From Ariolimax columbianus (Eukaryota > Mollusca > Gastropoda > Stylommatophora > Arionidae), in assembly GCA_036924085.1 (NCBI GenBank), contig JAVGWX010000003.1:120280264-120344263 (forward strand): a DNA stretch of 64,000 nt, in the 5' to 3' direction. The notes under the pieces were generated by a model. That model was given only the letters and a program-made list of their open reading frames with translations. It ran no database searches and was not told the origin of the DNA. Of this stretch, positions 9,950-20,454 are shown piece by piece; within the stretch, counting starts at the first letter, position 1; the number at the start of each line of letters is the position of its first letter. The position numbers and the translations under genes are program-made.

Positions 9950-11045
9950 CTTTCAAATAATCACATCTACAACCGACGTTCTACAACCAACACTACCCTT
10001 GCTCTGCACCTCCTTGCCAAACTGCACCAGGCCTTCAATCGCCCCTTGTACACTGCATTCGTGGACTTGAAGTTCGCCTTTAACTCGGTTGATAAGCTGA
10101 CTTTATGGAAAGCCCTCCAGGAAATAGGTCCCCCAGCCCTCCTGTTGAACCTGGTCAAGGAGCTACACAAGGACACTGGCACCAGAATTTTATTGGGTGG
10201 CACTCTCTCTGACAGATTCCCCACAATTTTGGGTGTCAGACAGGGATATATTCTTGCCCCTGATCTATTCTGCCGGGCAGTCGACTGGCTTCTTGACCGC
10301 CTCAGCGCCCATCGGGAGGGTATGGCTATTGATCAGTCAGTCTTCACGAATCTCGTTTATGCAGACAATATTGTCCTATTCATCTGCGCTGCAGCATTCT
10401 CTGGAAATGTTAGACGGTGAAACGCCCTCCCTCGGCCTGTCTATATCCTGGGCCAAGACCAAAGTTCAGAATCTCATTTCCGACACGGCACCCCAGGGTA
10501 GTGAAACTCAAGGTCACACTGCGGAGGGTACCAATGAATTCATCTATCTCTGTAGTATGATATCATTCAATGGGCGCAGCGGTCCCGATATGTCAAGGCA
10601 CTAGCTGCGTCCGCTATGCAGGACCTCCGATGTGTGTGGAGTAATGGAAAGAACCTGGACATTGCTGAAACATGACATGTGTATCCTGGGCATCCGATGG
10701 CATGACGACATCTGCAACATGGAGGTCTCTGCTTAAACAGGCCTCCACCCAATCTCAGAAAAACTTGACTGACGCCGAGTTTCTTTGTTCGGTCATGTTG
10801 TACATCTGGACCAGGAAACCCCTGCCCACAAGATACTACACAAGTCGTTCCTCAGCACCAAAAGTCTTTCCCCGACCAGCTGGATACGCAGAAGAGGCCG
10901 TCCTTGAACAGTATAGCTCCAGCAAAGTAGCAACCTCCTCCTCTGCCCTGGACGAAGCCTGGAACCACGCCACAGTTGTGGGTCATGGATGTGGCTGACC
11001 GACGCAACGGGCCTCAGACGCATAAGCGAACATTATTATTATTCT
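9950..11045 (+). mobile_element. 5'-truncated LINE with RT, degraded
   Basis: Plus-strand frames read RRSTTNTTLALHLL, LYTAFVDLKFAFNSVDK, GVRQGYILAPDLFCRAVDWLLDRL, TNLVYADNIVLF, SWAKTKVQNL, NEFIYLCSMISFNGRSGPD and GHPMA..HLQHGGLC. The catalytic YADD has become YADN, and frameshifts occur near 10385 and 10660, so it is inactive. It ends with a (att)n tail at about 11030-11044. This family also left the fragment at 5310-5605. The strand is opposite to the ferlin gene. Confidence 0.85.
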
Positions 11046-11544
11046 CCTTTCAAACCTGGCAGCCCATTCTTAGGCTTCTCTTGCCACAACAAAGTTGATT
11101 CCTCAACTGGGTTGGAGAAGATGTTTTACTGTTTGTCTGTTTTCCTATATGGGCAAATGTCTGTGTATACGATTTTATATTTGTTGAACAAATTGTGAAT
11201 GAGTCTGAACATTGTCACTTGACTTTTTCTTGGTAAGGAGTAGTATCCTTCTGTTAAATCAGACTATAGGTGGTTTTTGTACAATTTGTCTCATAGACTG
11301 TTTTTTGTCATTGTCTTTGCTTTAAATATGTTGTCTATTCTTCAGTTTGGGTTATTCTTCTTTCCTCTTTTGCTAGTAAATCTGTCTCCTCATTTCCATG
11401 TATCTTGCAGTGGACAGGAATCTACTGTATTTTCATGCTGCTAAAATTATAGCTGGTCTCAGTGTGAAGCACAACAGTGACACCTGCCCAAACTCAAACA
11501 CAACCACCCACCAACACAAAATCTAGCAAATGAGGCTCACTTAC
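11046..11544. other. Ferlin intron, diverged LINE-like sequence
   Basis: Noncoding T-rich sequence. Some of it (gctagtaaatctgtctcctcatttcc, 11370-11396) resembles the reverse complement of an RNase H segment (as in EEADRLA), suggesting an old minus-strand LINE remnant. It has no intact frame. Confidence 0.3.
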
Positions 11545-11739
11545 AGAAAAGATCACAATCTCATCTAATATCTCTGAAGCGGGGAGATGGAAGTTGAAAA
11601 AGAAGGACTCATTCCACCAAGGATTAGTAGTGGACTTCTTTATGTGCGTCTGTTTCATCTGACGCTTCATTTCCACCCTTACTACTGGCTCTATGTTACC
11701 TCCAACAAGCTGACGAGCCTGGATGATCTTAACACGAAT
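11545..11739 (-). CDS. Ferlin exon, N-terminal half of C2B
   Basis: A strong acceptor (cctttttcctccag) precedes 195 nt (65 codons, phase 0 at both ends) and the donor is gtaagtg. It reads IRVKIIQARQLVGGNIEPVV, then THIKKSTTNPWWNESFFFNF, then PASEILDEIVIFS. Ferlin C2B domains begin (D/F)Q(I/V)RV.(V/I)IE.RQL.G.NI.PVV and continue with N.(F/W)(W/F)NE.(F/L)FFN and E(L/I).DE.I. The preceding exon ends AIDFQ, giving the expected DFQIRV join. Ferlins act at the plasma membrane and vesicles in Ca2+-triggered fusion; myoferlin, dysferlin and otoferlin are vertebrate members. The paralogue cannot be fixed from one domain. Confidence 0.95.
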
Positions 11740-12089
11740 CTGGAGGAAAAAGGAATCAAATACGAACCATAGATTACAGTTATTGATAATCAAATCTTTA
11801 TTCTCGTACAGTATATTCATCAGATCTCCATTTTATTTCTTACGGTGCAGAGTCACTGTTATAACTGACCCTGCCACACTGAAGCCTATACCAAAGCACT
11901 TTATGTGCTCTTGCAGCGATGGTTTCTGTAACAGTTAGCTTACATGATGAGGCTGCTAGCCAAATGCACAACCCTCTTTAGTCACCTTGAATAACAAGCT
12001 TGGAAAGTTGTAGTGGCCCTACTCTTTGCTTCTTGGTATCCACATAGTCAACAGTATATTAATTGTCAATGAAAACACAACAGTAAGGC

Positions 12090-12535
12090 ATTGGATAAGG
12101 TAAAGCACAGTGTAAAGTAAAGGGTGTCATACAGCAGACTTAACTGCTGGTTGGAAATGAAGTGTTAGATCCTTCAGTATAAAAGTGAAGTAATTTAAAT
12201 GTTAGAAATCTCGAGGGGTGCTTTAGCTCAGTTCATAGCGAGCAATTTGCTATTTTCAGTGGTAACAGCATGTCTCGGTTTGAATCACGTCCGGAGACTT
12301 ACAAAAATCCTGGTTGTGATTTTAATCGGGGAACCACTTCTCCAATCAACCCAGCTGTAAATGAGTACCTGATGCATGAGTTAAAGAAAGTAAAAGCAGC
12401 AAGGAAGGGCATCGGCCACCCTATCTCTCACAGGCTACGGCTTAGTACAATGGAGTCTTCAAAAACTCCATTTCCAACCAGCGGTTAATTCTGCTGAATT
12501 TCCACTTTACTTTTTACTTTTTTAAATCTTGACTA
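12090..12535. mobile_element. tRNA-derived SINE (family B) with an inverted partial copy of its 3' end
   Basis: A plus-strand SINE starts near 12218 with a box A-like ctttagctcagttcatagcg and a box B-like ggtttgaatcac. It ends near 12525 in a catttccaaccagcggttaa segment and a ctttactttttact tail. At 12095-12180 the same 3' end occurs in reverse orientation (agtaaagggtgtc, taactgctggttggaaatg), so two copies lie with their 3' ends outward. The tail resembles that of the SINE at 19772-20056. Confidence 0.65.
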
Positions 12536-13117
12536 CATGCCCCAAAGACTTGAGCATAATGCTCAATATGTATTGACAACGAATAACAACTATATGAATT
12601 GATAACCAAATTGGAAACTTTATGCAGACAACACAGGAAGTGAGGCAATGATGTATACTTTCACATGATTTGTTCAATCTGAACAGTGAAAATATCACAA
12701 GATTAACCAAGGAAATGCCAGGAATGCCATCAGTGGACATAACATACAAAATAAGGTGATGCTGCAGCGGTACCATGAATTAAAATAAAGTGTATAAAAC
12801 CATGGGCAGGTATGGTTCAGATTCTACACTGAAACAGAAACAAGAATGAAACCTAGATTAAGATCCAAATGACTGACAGCCCACATGGATCATGCTGCTA
12901 AGTATCTGTTTATATCTTTTTGTATGTATTCATATCTTTTTTTGTATGTGTTCATCTCTTCTTCCATGATGTGTTAGTCCATATGTGTATTCTCTGTTAC
13001 CCCTGACAACGACCTTTTGATCATTATGTAGGATTTGTTTATTCCAGCATAGTATCTGAACCATACTTATTCATGGTGTTATGCACATAACATAAACAAC
13101 TTGTTTCATGCTAATGA
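12536..13117. other. Ferlin intron, no gene seen
   Basis: AT-rich noncoding sequence without recognisable motifs. A short imperfect repeat (ttcatatctttttttgtatgt) occurs near 12905-12955. Confidence 0.4.
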
Positions 13118-13813
13118 TACTATCTTGACAACCTTTTTCTTTCAGGAGGTCTTCTACCCTGGGGGCAACTCTTCTCTCTCTTCTCACCTCACTCTGTTTC
13201 ATTTGACTCTGTCCTACAGTCACACCCTTGCACAACTTTCACACGCGCCCTCGTGGTAAAGCCCTTCCATAGCACTTTGGTTGGGCTAGCTTCTGAGGGC
13301 GCACAAACCTAGCATAGGTACATACAGATGCACACATGCATCCAAGCACTGGTTTATGCGTCCTGATATCGCCCAATTGACTACGGTCTGGGGTGGAAAA
13401 TGGCGCGCCTCCGCCAGTAGAAACTAGTGAGGCAAACATCTAAGCAAAAAAAAAAAAAAAAATTAACACATCCATATATGATCTCACCCTGGGGGCCACT
13501 CTTCCCCTACTCTCTCTTCTCACCTCACTCTGTTTCATTTGACTCTGTCCTACAGTCACACCCTTTCACAACTTTCACACGCGCCCTCGTGGTAAAGCCC
13601 TTCCATAGCACTTTGGTTGGGCTAGCTTCTGAGGGCGCACAAACCTAGCATAGGTACATACAGATGCACACATGCATCCAAGCACTGGTTTATGCGTCCT
13701 GATATCGCCCAATTGACTACGGTCTGGGGTGGAAAATGGCGCGCCTCCGCCAGTAGAAACTAGTGAGGCAAACATCTAAGCAAAAAAAAAAAAAAAAAAA
13801 TACTATCTTGACA
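13118..13813 (+). mobile_element. Poly(A)-tailed tandem-dimer retroposon with 13-bp target duplication
   Basis: The 13-mer tactatcttgaca occurs at 13118-13130 and 13801-13813. Between them lie two nearly identical units of about 300 bp (about 13150-13461 and 13485-13800). Each runs from an accctgggggc start through cacacgcgccctcgtggtaa and gatatcgcccaattgac to caaacatctaagc and an A-run of about 18. One outer duplication around two units, each with its own A-run, implies one retrotransposition of a dimeric transcript, or duplication after insertion. No box A/B or protein frame is convincing. The minus frame is open for 66 codons in both copies only because the copies are nearly identical. Confidence 0.8.
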
Positions 13814-14420
13814 GCAAAAATTGAATCATTCCTACCTGGAAATTGTCATTAGTAAATATAAAGGTCTAAGTTTAAATGTCAAAAAGAGTTCCTATCATCA
13901 TTATCAAGCATAATTCTCCAAAGTTCACCATCAAAGTAAGTAAGATAATAATGAGCAAGTCAATACTTTTAAATATCTGGACATTCTATCAACAACAGAT
14001 GGGTGATGTAGCTCTGAAAGAAAGAATAAACCAGCCCAAGTAGAAATAGTTTACCAGAAAAAAATTATAGGAAAGGCATTCTATGCAACAAATCTTTGTC
14101 AATGAAAGTCTGAATGGATGTTCATGTACAGTATCTAGTACTATTCTTATAGCAAGAAGATGCAAACAGGAAGAGACATGGAAATCTACAGAATCTGGCT
14201 TCACAGAAGAAATTTAAGAATTCAGTGAACAGCAATGTATGAGTTGGGGTAGGTGTAAACAGTAAGGCAGGGAACTGGCCATCCCACCTCACATAAGTTG
14301 TGGCTTAGTCCATGAAGAGTTATCTTCATCCCCGACGGTAATTGCTGCCATGGGACCCATCTTTACCTTTAAAGAAGATTTATGAGGCCATGCTGATGAA
14401 TACACATACACTTAGACTTG
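13814..14420. other. Ferlin intron, no gene seen
   Basis: AT-rich noncoding sequence with no motif recognised. Confidence 0.4.
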
Positions 14421-14423
14421 TTT

Positions 14424-14765
14424 GGTTTGGCTTGGCTTCGTTCGTTCTCAATCTCCTGATATCAAATCCTGAAAGGGCTTAAGTAGCAGAATATAGACTA
14501 GAGAACGGAATGTGTTGTGGCATGGTTTACAGCTTGACTGCGATATTTGCACCTTTCGGTCCAACACATCCGACTTCTGCAAGCATTTTTTCAGTACCGG
14601 GTTAGCATTCCCTCTTCGATCCCTTCTCCTTAGCCAGTCTGCCCTGCTGCAGCCTGTTATCCAGGATCACCGCGTGGAGATGTAGAAGGGTCTTTGCAGC
14701 TCTGATTCGCTGGCCCTGACGCTAGCAGTCTGCTATGTGTCGCTGACCACTGCAGCTCCTAAGAC
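14424..14765 (-). mobile_element. SINE-like repeat, family C, near full length
   Basis: Landmarks read on the plus strand: ttcgttcgttctcaatctcc, agggcttaagtagcagaat, acagcttgactgcgatattt, gcacctttcggtccaacaca, agtaccgggttagcattccc, cagcctgttatccaggatca and tgcagctc. About 340 bp. Well-matched copies are at 18787-19110, 22425-22780, 24005-24355 and 52138-52490, with shorter ones elsewhere. No protein coding is seen. Confidence 0.8.
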
Positions 14766-15093
14766 TTGCTTCAATCATAAGAATTAAGCAAAGCACTGGA
14801 TGGGGGCGCCACATGTTATGGGAAGAGTGCTGCTGGGGCACACAATATCAATTTTTTTTTAATTGCTGGAAAGAGTCATCAGGACAGGTATAGATAGAAA
14901 ATGCTACGACTGCAGAATTGATAAACAACAATTGGACATACGTGTCAACCTGTTGAGATGAAAACCTGTTCCTCGGCTCAAAAAAAAACCTTACATAAAG
15001 CAACAAAAACTTACAGAACAGATCAATTTATTCCCACATTATATCAATCAACAGATGAAGCACAAATAAATAATATATGTATTTGCACAAGTT

Positions 15094-15369
15094 AATTACA
15101 TGTCAGGGGGACAGTGTGGCCTAGTGGTTAAGTGGCACGGCTCACAATCCGAAGGTGCTGGGTTCGATCCGCATCACGGCACCGGCCATTACCCCAGGGA
15201 AGGAAACCCTTAGAAAATGCAAGAGGAAGCAGACCCTTACATAAAATGCATGCTGAAGTCGGATGCACTGGGCTGACAGGCGCAAAATAAAAACACAGTG
15301 TAACGCACACCGCCTTGGGGATTAGAAAAATAAGGTGAACGCAAAAAAAAATTAAAAAATTACATGTCA
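15094..15369 (+). mobile_element. tRNA-derived SINE A with 12-bp target duplication
   Basis: The SINE occupies 15106-15357: box A tggcctagtggttaagtgg, box B ggttcgatccg, body and tail as in the other family A copies. The target duplication aattacatgtca is at 15094-15105 and 15358-15369. This copy fixes the length of the family at about 250 bp. Confidence 0.93.
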
Positions 15370-15537
15370 CTAAATATTACATTATTCATTGGTGCTAGAG
15401 TGTGCGTTATTGTAAGAAACACAAATGCTGATTCAGCTATTTCCAAAAGATCTATGAGAGGTTTGTAAGTCAATGCAAGAAGATGCTGAGTTTATATTGG
15501 GAGACTATCTGCATTCAGTAGATATATTGTTTTGTCA

Positions 15538-15838
15538 TAGAAAATGAACTACTGCCGTGAAGTCTATCCACGACAGCCTGTTTGATGACGACACTGTAAA
15601 CTGGAATAGATGAATTAGCAGCTCATAGATTGCAGATGTTTGATATCAAGCGAGGTTTAAGCAAACTGGGGCGCAAGATAAAACAGAGCAGAAGTGTGTA
15701 TAACCAACAAGCTGCAGGAACAATCAGCATCCATATTCTTCGCCTTTTACTGAAAGAGACTGAGCACCTATGTGTGTGCCTGAAGTGCAGTGACGTTAAT
15801 TCTTAGAAACAGAACAGAAAAAAAACTAGAAAATGAAC
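15538..15838 (+). mobile_element. 5'-truncated LINE 3' end with 12-bp target duplication
   Basis: The target duplication tagaaaatgaac lies at 15538-15549 and 15827-15838. The 277 bp between match the 3' end of the LINE at 48351-50851 (from SINDRLLDEDT to its ECSDVDS stop and the ttcttagaaacagaa tail), here with several stops. This gives the exact 3' terminus of that LINE family, tcttagaaacag followed by an A-rich tail. Confidence 0.9.
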
Positions 15839-15904
15839 ATTCATACTCTGTATTGCTGTGATGGCAGAAAATGCCTTTAATATACCTAAAATAGATGTGA
15901 CACT

Positions 15905-16170
15905 GCACTGCAGTTTACAGTGAGGCTGTTATATCTGCGCCTTTTGACCAAACACATCCAATTTCAGCTAGAATTTTTGGTACCGGTTATACCTTCCCAC
16001 TGTGATCCTTATTCTCTTAGCCTGATGACACTATTGCAGCCTGTTTCCAGGGCTGCCGCTTGGAGACAGAATAGGTTCTTGGTCACATGTGATTAGCTGA
16101 CACTGATGCAAGTAGCCTGCTATAAGTCACTAGATGATGTCAGCTCATTCACTGCTGTATCTTCAGCCAC
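15905..16170 (-). mobile_element. Diverged SINE-like repeat, family C
   Basis: gtttacagtgaggctg, ctgcgccttttgacc, ggtaccggttataccttccc, cagcctgtttccagggc and ttggtcac mark it as the same subfamily as 3640-3895. Confidence 0.65.
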
Positions 16171-16175
16171 TAAAC

Positions 16176-16821
16176 CTATATATATATATATATTTATATA
16201 TGTCTAAATATATAAATATGTATATTTTATTATGTAAGGCTCCAAGAAATCACTTGTATGTGACATGAAATTAGGAGAAATCCTGCTTACTGTTATATGC
16301 ATTCCTTAGTCACAAGACGAAGACTGGGGTGGTAATGGGGGCGAATGAATCGTCAAGACACCTCGTTGAGCAAAAGAACAAAGTGCATGGCCCCCTAGAG
16401 ACGTATCGTGATATAAAAGAAGTTAACCATTGACCACCGTGATCGAAATTGAAGCCCCATCCCCATTTTACACATTTGTTCCTTTTCTTTTTTTTTTATT
16501 TCAGTAAAAGGGTCTGTATATGGGTTACATTTTTCATCATTTCAGTGTGTACTGCGAAATTTGGGGTTATATATATATATATATAAAGCCAAACATTCGT
16601 GATTTGAGTGCTTTCAATATTTGTTGTTTATTGAAAATCAGTTGTGGTATTCTGAATTTACAAACAATTACATAGCTAAAACACCTAATAACAGTAGTAA
16701 AGAACTGAAATCTGCTTGTCAATTCTGCATTCACTTAACTGTACCGTATGTTTTTGAATATGCGATGGACCACAGTCGTTGTAATGACCCTGGAGTTCAA
16801 ATATATATATATATATATATT

Positions 16822-16868
<47 letters not shown>

Positions 16869-16870
16869 TT
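16176..16870. repeat. (TA)n microsatellites in AT-rich intron
   Basis: TA runs lie at about 16177-16195, 16567-16585 and 16800-16867. The last is interrupted once by ttatatataaat. Intervening sequence is AT-rich with no gene recognised. Confidence 0.85.
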
Positions 16871-17344
16871 ACTTTCGAAAGTCAATAATCATCGTTTGTA
16901 AAGAAAGCAGTCCGTCTGATCAAAGCAATAGTTCATTCATAAACTGAGGCGCCATTCATGTGCAGACTGTTCGGGAATTTGCGGAAACAACCGAAGGTGA
17001 AATTTAAACCAATAATTCGCAAAATAAAACCCACAGAAACATTACATATTATCCAAAACATCATACAATTGCACAGATCACAGGAATCGTACTAGTTGGC
17101 AGGTGTACAATTTGAACTTCTACTTCTTTTGTCCCACTGCCTTTGGTATTCGTCGTCGCAGAGGCGAGATGCGTGGATACCTTGTTGTTATCGTCAAATG
17201 GGAGGCGTGTGCTGTCGTTAGGTGTAACTACCTGAGAGTGTCAGAGACACCCTCGATCCACCGGCGTCGAGGTCTGGCACTTGCTCGTGGACTGGACGGG
17301 AAATCTTCATATGATATGCTCTTGCTGCAGGATGGTCATAATGA
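16871..17344. other. Intron sequence with a GC-richer island, no gene recognised
   Basis: 17105-17350 is less AT-rich than its surroundings and has an 82-codon plus-strand open frame at 17103-17351 rich in Arg and Gly, without any motif I recognise. No splice signals make it a convincing exon. Confidence 0.3.
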
Positions 17345-17700
17345 ATTCTAACTATATGAACAGGGGAACTGAGACGGTGGTCCAATCAGGTACAAAATAC
17401 TGACCAGGATGTCGCGTCAGGGTCAATACACTGTCCAAGACTACAATCTTTCTGCAATTCTATAGAGCGTTCCATAGAAACAGGCTGTTTTCAAGGCAGC
17501 CTGGCTGACGAGATGTCGATCGATGAGATCCCTGTAGTAGTGAGCGCACGCAGATGAAGACAAGCATAGCACAACCGCCTGGAGGATCGCGGTCCACCTT
17601 CATCAGCATGCTTGGGATGTGAGGAAAGCTACCACAACCCGCCCCTTAACGTCTTTTTCAGTGCGCACAAAAGAGTCAACTTACTCATTGTGGACATTAA
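17345..17700 (-). mobile_element. SINE-like repeat, family D, near full length
   Basis: On the minus strand it reads from aatgagtaagttgactcttt and the ttaaggggcgggttgtggta segment through tgctgatgaaggtggacc, gtcttcatctgcgtgcgctc, gatcgacatctcgtcagcca and aacagcctgtttc to the ccctgacgcgacatcctggt end. The best comparison copy is 45010-45375. Other partial copies are at 27070-27330, 27755-27850, 39775-39870, 53620-53776, 56255-56490 and 63455-63618. Confidence 0.75.
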
Positions 17701-17724
17701 ACAACAACAACTACTATATGACCA

Positions 17725-18095
17725 AACTTCGTCTTCTTCGTTCTCGATCTCCCGCGACCAAACACTCAATACGGCTTTGCAAGATAAGAATGTAGTCCAG
17801 TGAACGGAATGCACTGTGTTGTAGTTTACAGCTTGACAGCGATATTTGCTTCTTTCGGTCCGACACATCACATTTCAGCATGGCATTTTTAGGTACCGTA
17901 CTAGCCTTCCATCATCAACTCCTCCTTAGCCAGGCTGTTGTGTTGCAGTCTGTTATCCAGGATCACAGCGTGGAAGTGTTGAAGGGTTTTGGCAGCTCTG
18001 GTTCGCTTGGCCTGACACTTTGCAGTCAGCTTTGGGTCGCTGATTGCTGCAGCTCATCCACTGCTTTCCATGTTTATCCCTATGCCCAAACTACT
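17725..18095 (-). mobile_element. SINE-like repeat, family C
   Basis: It has the family C landmarks (ttcgttctcgatctcccg, acagcttgacagcgatattt, aggtaccgtactagccttcc, ttatccaggatcacagcgtg), diverged from the other copies. Confidence 0.7.
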
Positions 18096-18109
18096 TGATT
18101 TGTTGTGCT

Positions 18110-18270
18110 TCTTCTTCTTCTGCTGCTGCGTTCGTTCCCAATCTCCCACTACCAAGCCCTGAACAGGGCTTTGCAAGTAGCAGAATGTAGTCCGGAGAAC
18201 GGAATGTGTTGTGTCGCTAGTTTACAGCTTGACTGCGATATTTGCACCTTTCAGTCCAACACATCCGTCT
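18110..18270 (-). mobile_element. Short SINE-like subfamily of family C with (gaa)n tail
   Basis: About 160 bp, from the ttcttcttcttc tail through ttcgttcccaatctcccact, cctgaacagggctttgcaag and acagcttgactgcgatattt to the tccaacacatccgtctt start. It lacks the 5' half of family C. The same short form occurs at 20886-21062, 24828-24990, 35632-35795 and 40805-41228 (interrupted). Confidence 0.75.
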
Positions 18271-18534
18271 TGGTCAGGTTGTGCTTAAATGTAGTTACTA
18301 ACTTGACAGGAAGGGTCGACAATCCACAAACGCCAAAGCCACATGATAATGATATTAACGTCAGACTACAGAGGGATTAGAGGAGGGAAGAATTATTACA
18401 AATTTAAACAGAATAACTCTAAGCAACTTGTTTTGTCAAGTTATAAGTAGAGAATAATGTAAAAGAAAGTCCCCTGTAGAAAATGGAGTGTTAGAGGCTT
18501 CATTTTACTAGATTTTTATGAGAGTAGTTGCCTT

Positions 18535-18665
18535 TTTTGCTGTCTTTTCTTCCTTACCAGATACTAGTACGTGACGATATCGGGGACCGAACCGATTACC
18601 TTTGCTGTAAGAAGTGAACTCTCTACCTGTGACGCTAGTCCACTTTGCTACTTAGACGCTCGTAT
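18535..18665 (-). mobile_element. tRNA-like SINE head, uncertain
   Basis: On the minus strand a segment aagtggactagcgtcacagg followed about 40 bp later by a box B-like ggttcggtccc resembles a tRNA-derived SINE head. The end points and the 3' tail were not determined. Confidence 0.4.
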
Positions 18666-18786
18666 GAAGAGGTAAGATAAAACAAATCGTGACAATAGAC
18701 AAGACTGTTTTGAAAAGAGATATAGAAAGACGGAGAAAAGCGTGCGTGCATTCTAACGTCATATGTTGAACGCATCGTAACAGATT

Positions 18787-19110
18787 TGGGTGTCTTCATT
18801 CGTTCTCATTCTCCCGCTACCAAACCCTGAAAAGGGCTTAAGTTGCAGAATGTAGTCCAGAGAACGGAATGCGTTGTGTCGTAGTTTACAGCTTGACTGC
18901 GATATTTGCACCTTTCGGTCCAACACATCCGACTTTTTTTAGTACCGGGTTAGCATTCCCTCTTCGATCCCTTCACCTTAGCCAGTATGATCTGTTGCAG
19001 CCTGTTATCCAGGATCATCGTGTGGAGGTGTAGAAGGGTCTTGGCAGCTCCGGTTCGCTATCCCTGACGCTAGCAGTCAGCTATGGGTCGCTGACCGCTG
19101 CAGCTCATGT
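18787..19110 (-). mobile_element. SINE-like repeat, family C, near full length
   Basis: The family C landmarks are all present and well conserved (ttcgttctcattctcccgct, acagcttgactgcgatattt, gttatccaggatcatcgtgt). It ends 8 bp before the region of the ferlin linker exon begins downstream of its donor. Confidence 0.8.
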
Positions 19111-19267
19111 ATCAGATTTAATAAATAGAACTTGGAACATGAAAGTGTGAAGAGATATTATTGCCTACGTCAGGTGGCACGACATTTGATGATCTTGATG
19201 GTACTGACGATGATGTTGTATACGATGATGATAATAAGACGATGGTGATGATACTGCTGGTGAATAC

Positions 19268-19550
19268 CTGAAAGTCTATAGCTTTTCCAGATGCAGTTCC
19301 ATACCGCTCAACCCACGCTTTGCTTTGATCATCCACACCACCAGCTCTGTCATATACATCAGGGTTATCGGCAGGCTTCTCTTCGGTCACTAGTTGATGT
19401 TCAGGTTCAAGTTCAGGGTTAACGATTACTTGTATCTCCTGCTGTGGTGGAACTTCTTCCTCCACCACTAAGGATTCATTCATAATAGGAGTTATTTCCT
19501 CATCTGGCACCTTTGTCTTTTTCTTTCTGAACATGGTTATTTTGTTCTTT
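19268..19550 (-). CDS. Ferlin exon, acidic linker preceding C2B
   Basis: The minus-strand frame reads KNKITMFRKKKTKVPDEEI, a Glu/Pro-rich acidic stretch, KAWVERYGTASGKAIDFQ, then the donor gtattc. The end AIDFQ joins in phase 0 to the C2B exon at 11545-11739, giving the ferlin-typical DFQIRV. In ferlins a low-complexity linker with a basic patch lies between C2A and C2B, which fits. The 5' limit is uncertain because candidate acceptors near 19535 and 19553 have poor pyrimidine tracts. A frame remains open to about 19585. The MFRKKKTK segment could also be an alternative start. Confidence 0.78.
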
Positions 19551-19639
19551 GACACTGATTTTGTTTTCAAATAGTTTATTTGTATTTATGTCATAGTTAA
19601 CACAATTTTACCCGAGTGGCTCTTGTGGAAGCAGGATCG

Positions 19640-20110
19640 GACCAAAGTTTCATTCCTTGCATGTCCTAAGTGGCGACTAAAGAACTAACAACCTCATCAT
19701 GAAAAAAGCATTACTATAAAACTGGACTGAACTGCAAATGATTGAGATCAGGCTTTCCTAAAAGCTGGTTAAAAGTAAAGTTTAAAGTAAAGTAAAGTAT
19801 CCCATAGCATTACTGCCGTAGGGGTGTGAGGTGTTAGCGATCTCACATTTCAAAGGCGCGGCTATATGAGGGCGGTAGCCATCTCCTCTCCCTCGCCGCT
19901 TTTACTTCCCGGACTGAACCGGTACCCATTTAAGGCTGGGTCGACCCGGGATCCATTGCGGTCTGAAAAAAACATTTCCGCCTCACCTGGGGAATGAACC
20001 CAGAACCACTCAGAAGCGAAGCCAGCGCGCTAACCACTGCGCTACGCGGCTCCACTAAGCTGGTTAGGACAAGCTAAATGCAGTTTTGTACCTATGCTTC
20101 AACAAATGTA
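19640..20110 (+). repeat. Interspersed repeat, family E, split by a SINE
   Basis: Left part 19640-19771 and right part 20057-20110 (ctggttaggacaagc, tacctatgcttcaacaaatg) form one repeat interrupted by the SINE at 19772-20056. Other copies are at 57890-58013 plus 59690-59735 (split by the Penelope element) and a piece at 60150-60235. Comparing the copies reconstructs the empty sites of both insertions. Confidence 0.75.
19762..20066 (-). mobile_element. tRNA-derived SINE with 10-bp target duplication
   Basis: The target duplication aagctggtta lies at 19762-19771 and 20057-20066. On the minus strand the element starts ggagccgcgtagcgcagtgg, with box A tagcgcagtggttagcgcg and box B ggttcattcc, as in a tRNA head. 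It ends in an A/T-rich tail actttactttaaactttact. About 285 bp. Confidence 0.9.
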
Positions 20111-20454
20111 GCGGTGGGCGAATGATTATAAACACGATTATATGGCTTCACATAAAAATACTTCAATTTTGGTATTGTTGCGACAAAGGGTTAAATAATC
20201 TCCATCTACCTTCTCACAAAATAGCTTTAATGTCGCTAGAATTTAATGGGGAAAACGAATAAAAGCAGTTACAAATTTGATCTGTTACCGTTTTTATTTT
20301 TCATCTGAAAACATACTGCAACAAAATTGTAATTGTGAAAGTGCAACAGACAAATTAATCGAATTGATATACTACTATATACAAAGATAAGAAATAATTT
20401 GAAAATGCTAAACAGAAAATAATTAATTACTTTAAAAATATTGAAAATGGTTCA
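20111..20454. other. AT-rich sequence, no gene seen
   Basis: Very AT-rich; no coding, repeat or splice signal recognised. Confidence 0.4.

Noticed and set aside
13239..13775. Two identical 66-codon minus-strand frames as a duplicated gene
   Set aside because: The identity comes from the duplicated retroposon; there is no recognisable protein and the frames run opposite to the poly(A) direction.
4965..15357. Box A/box B pairs as functional tRNA genes
   Set aside because: They are followed by a shared 170-bp body and tail and have target duplications, so they are SINE heads; no acceptor stem or proper cloverleaf could be drawn.
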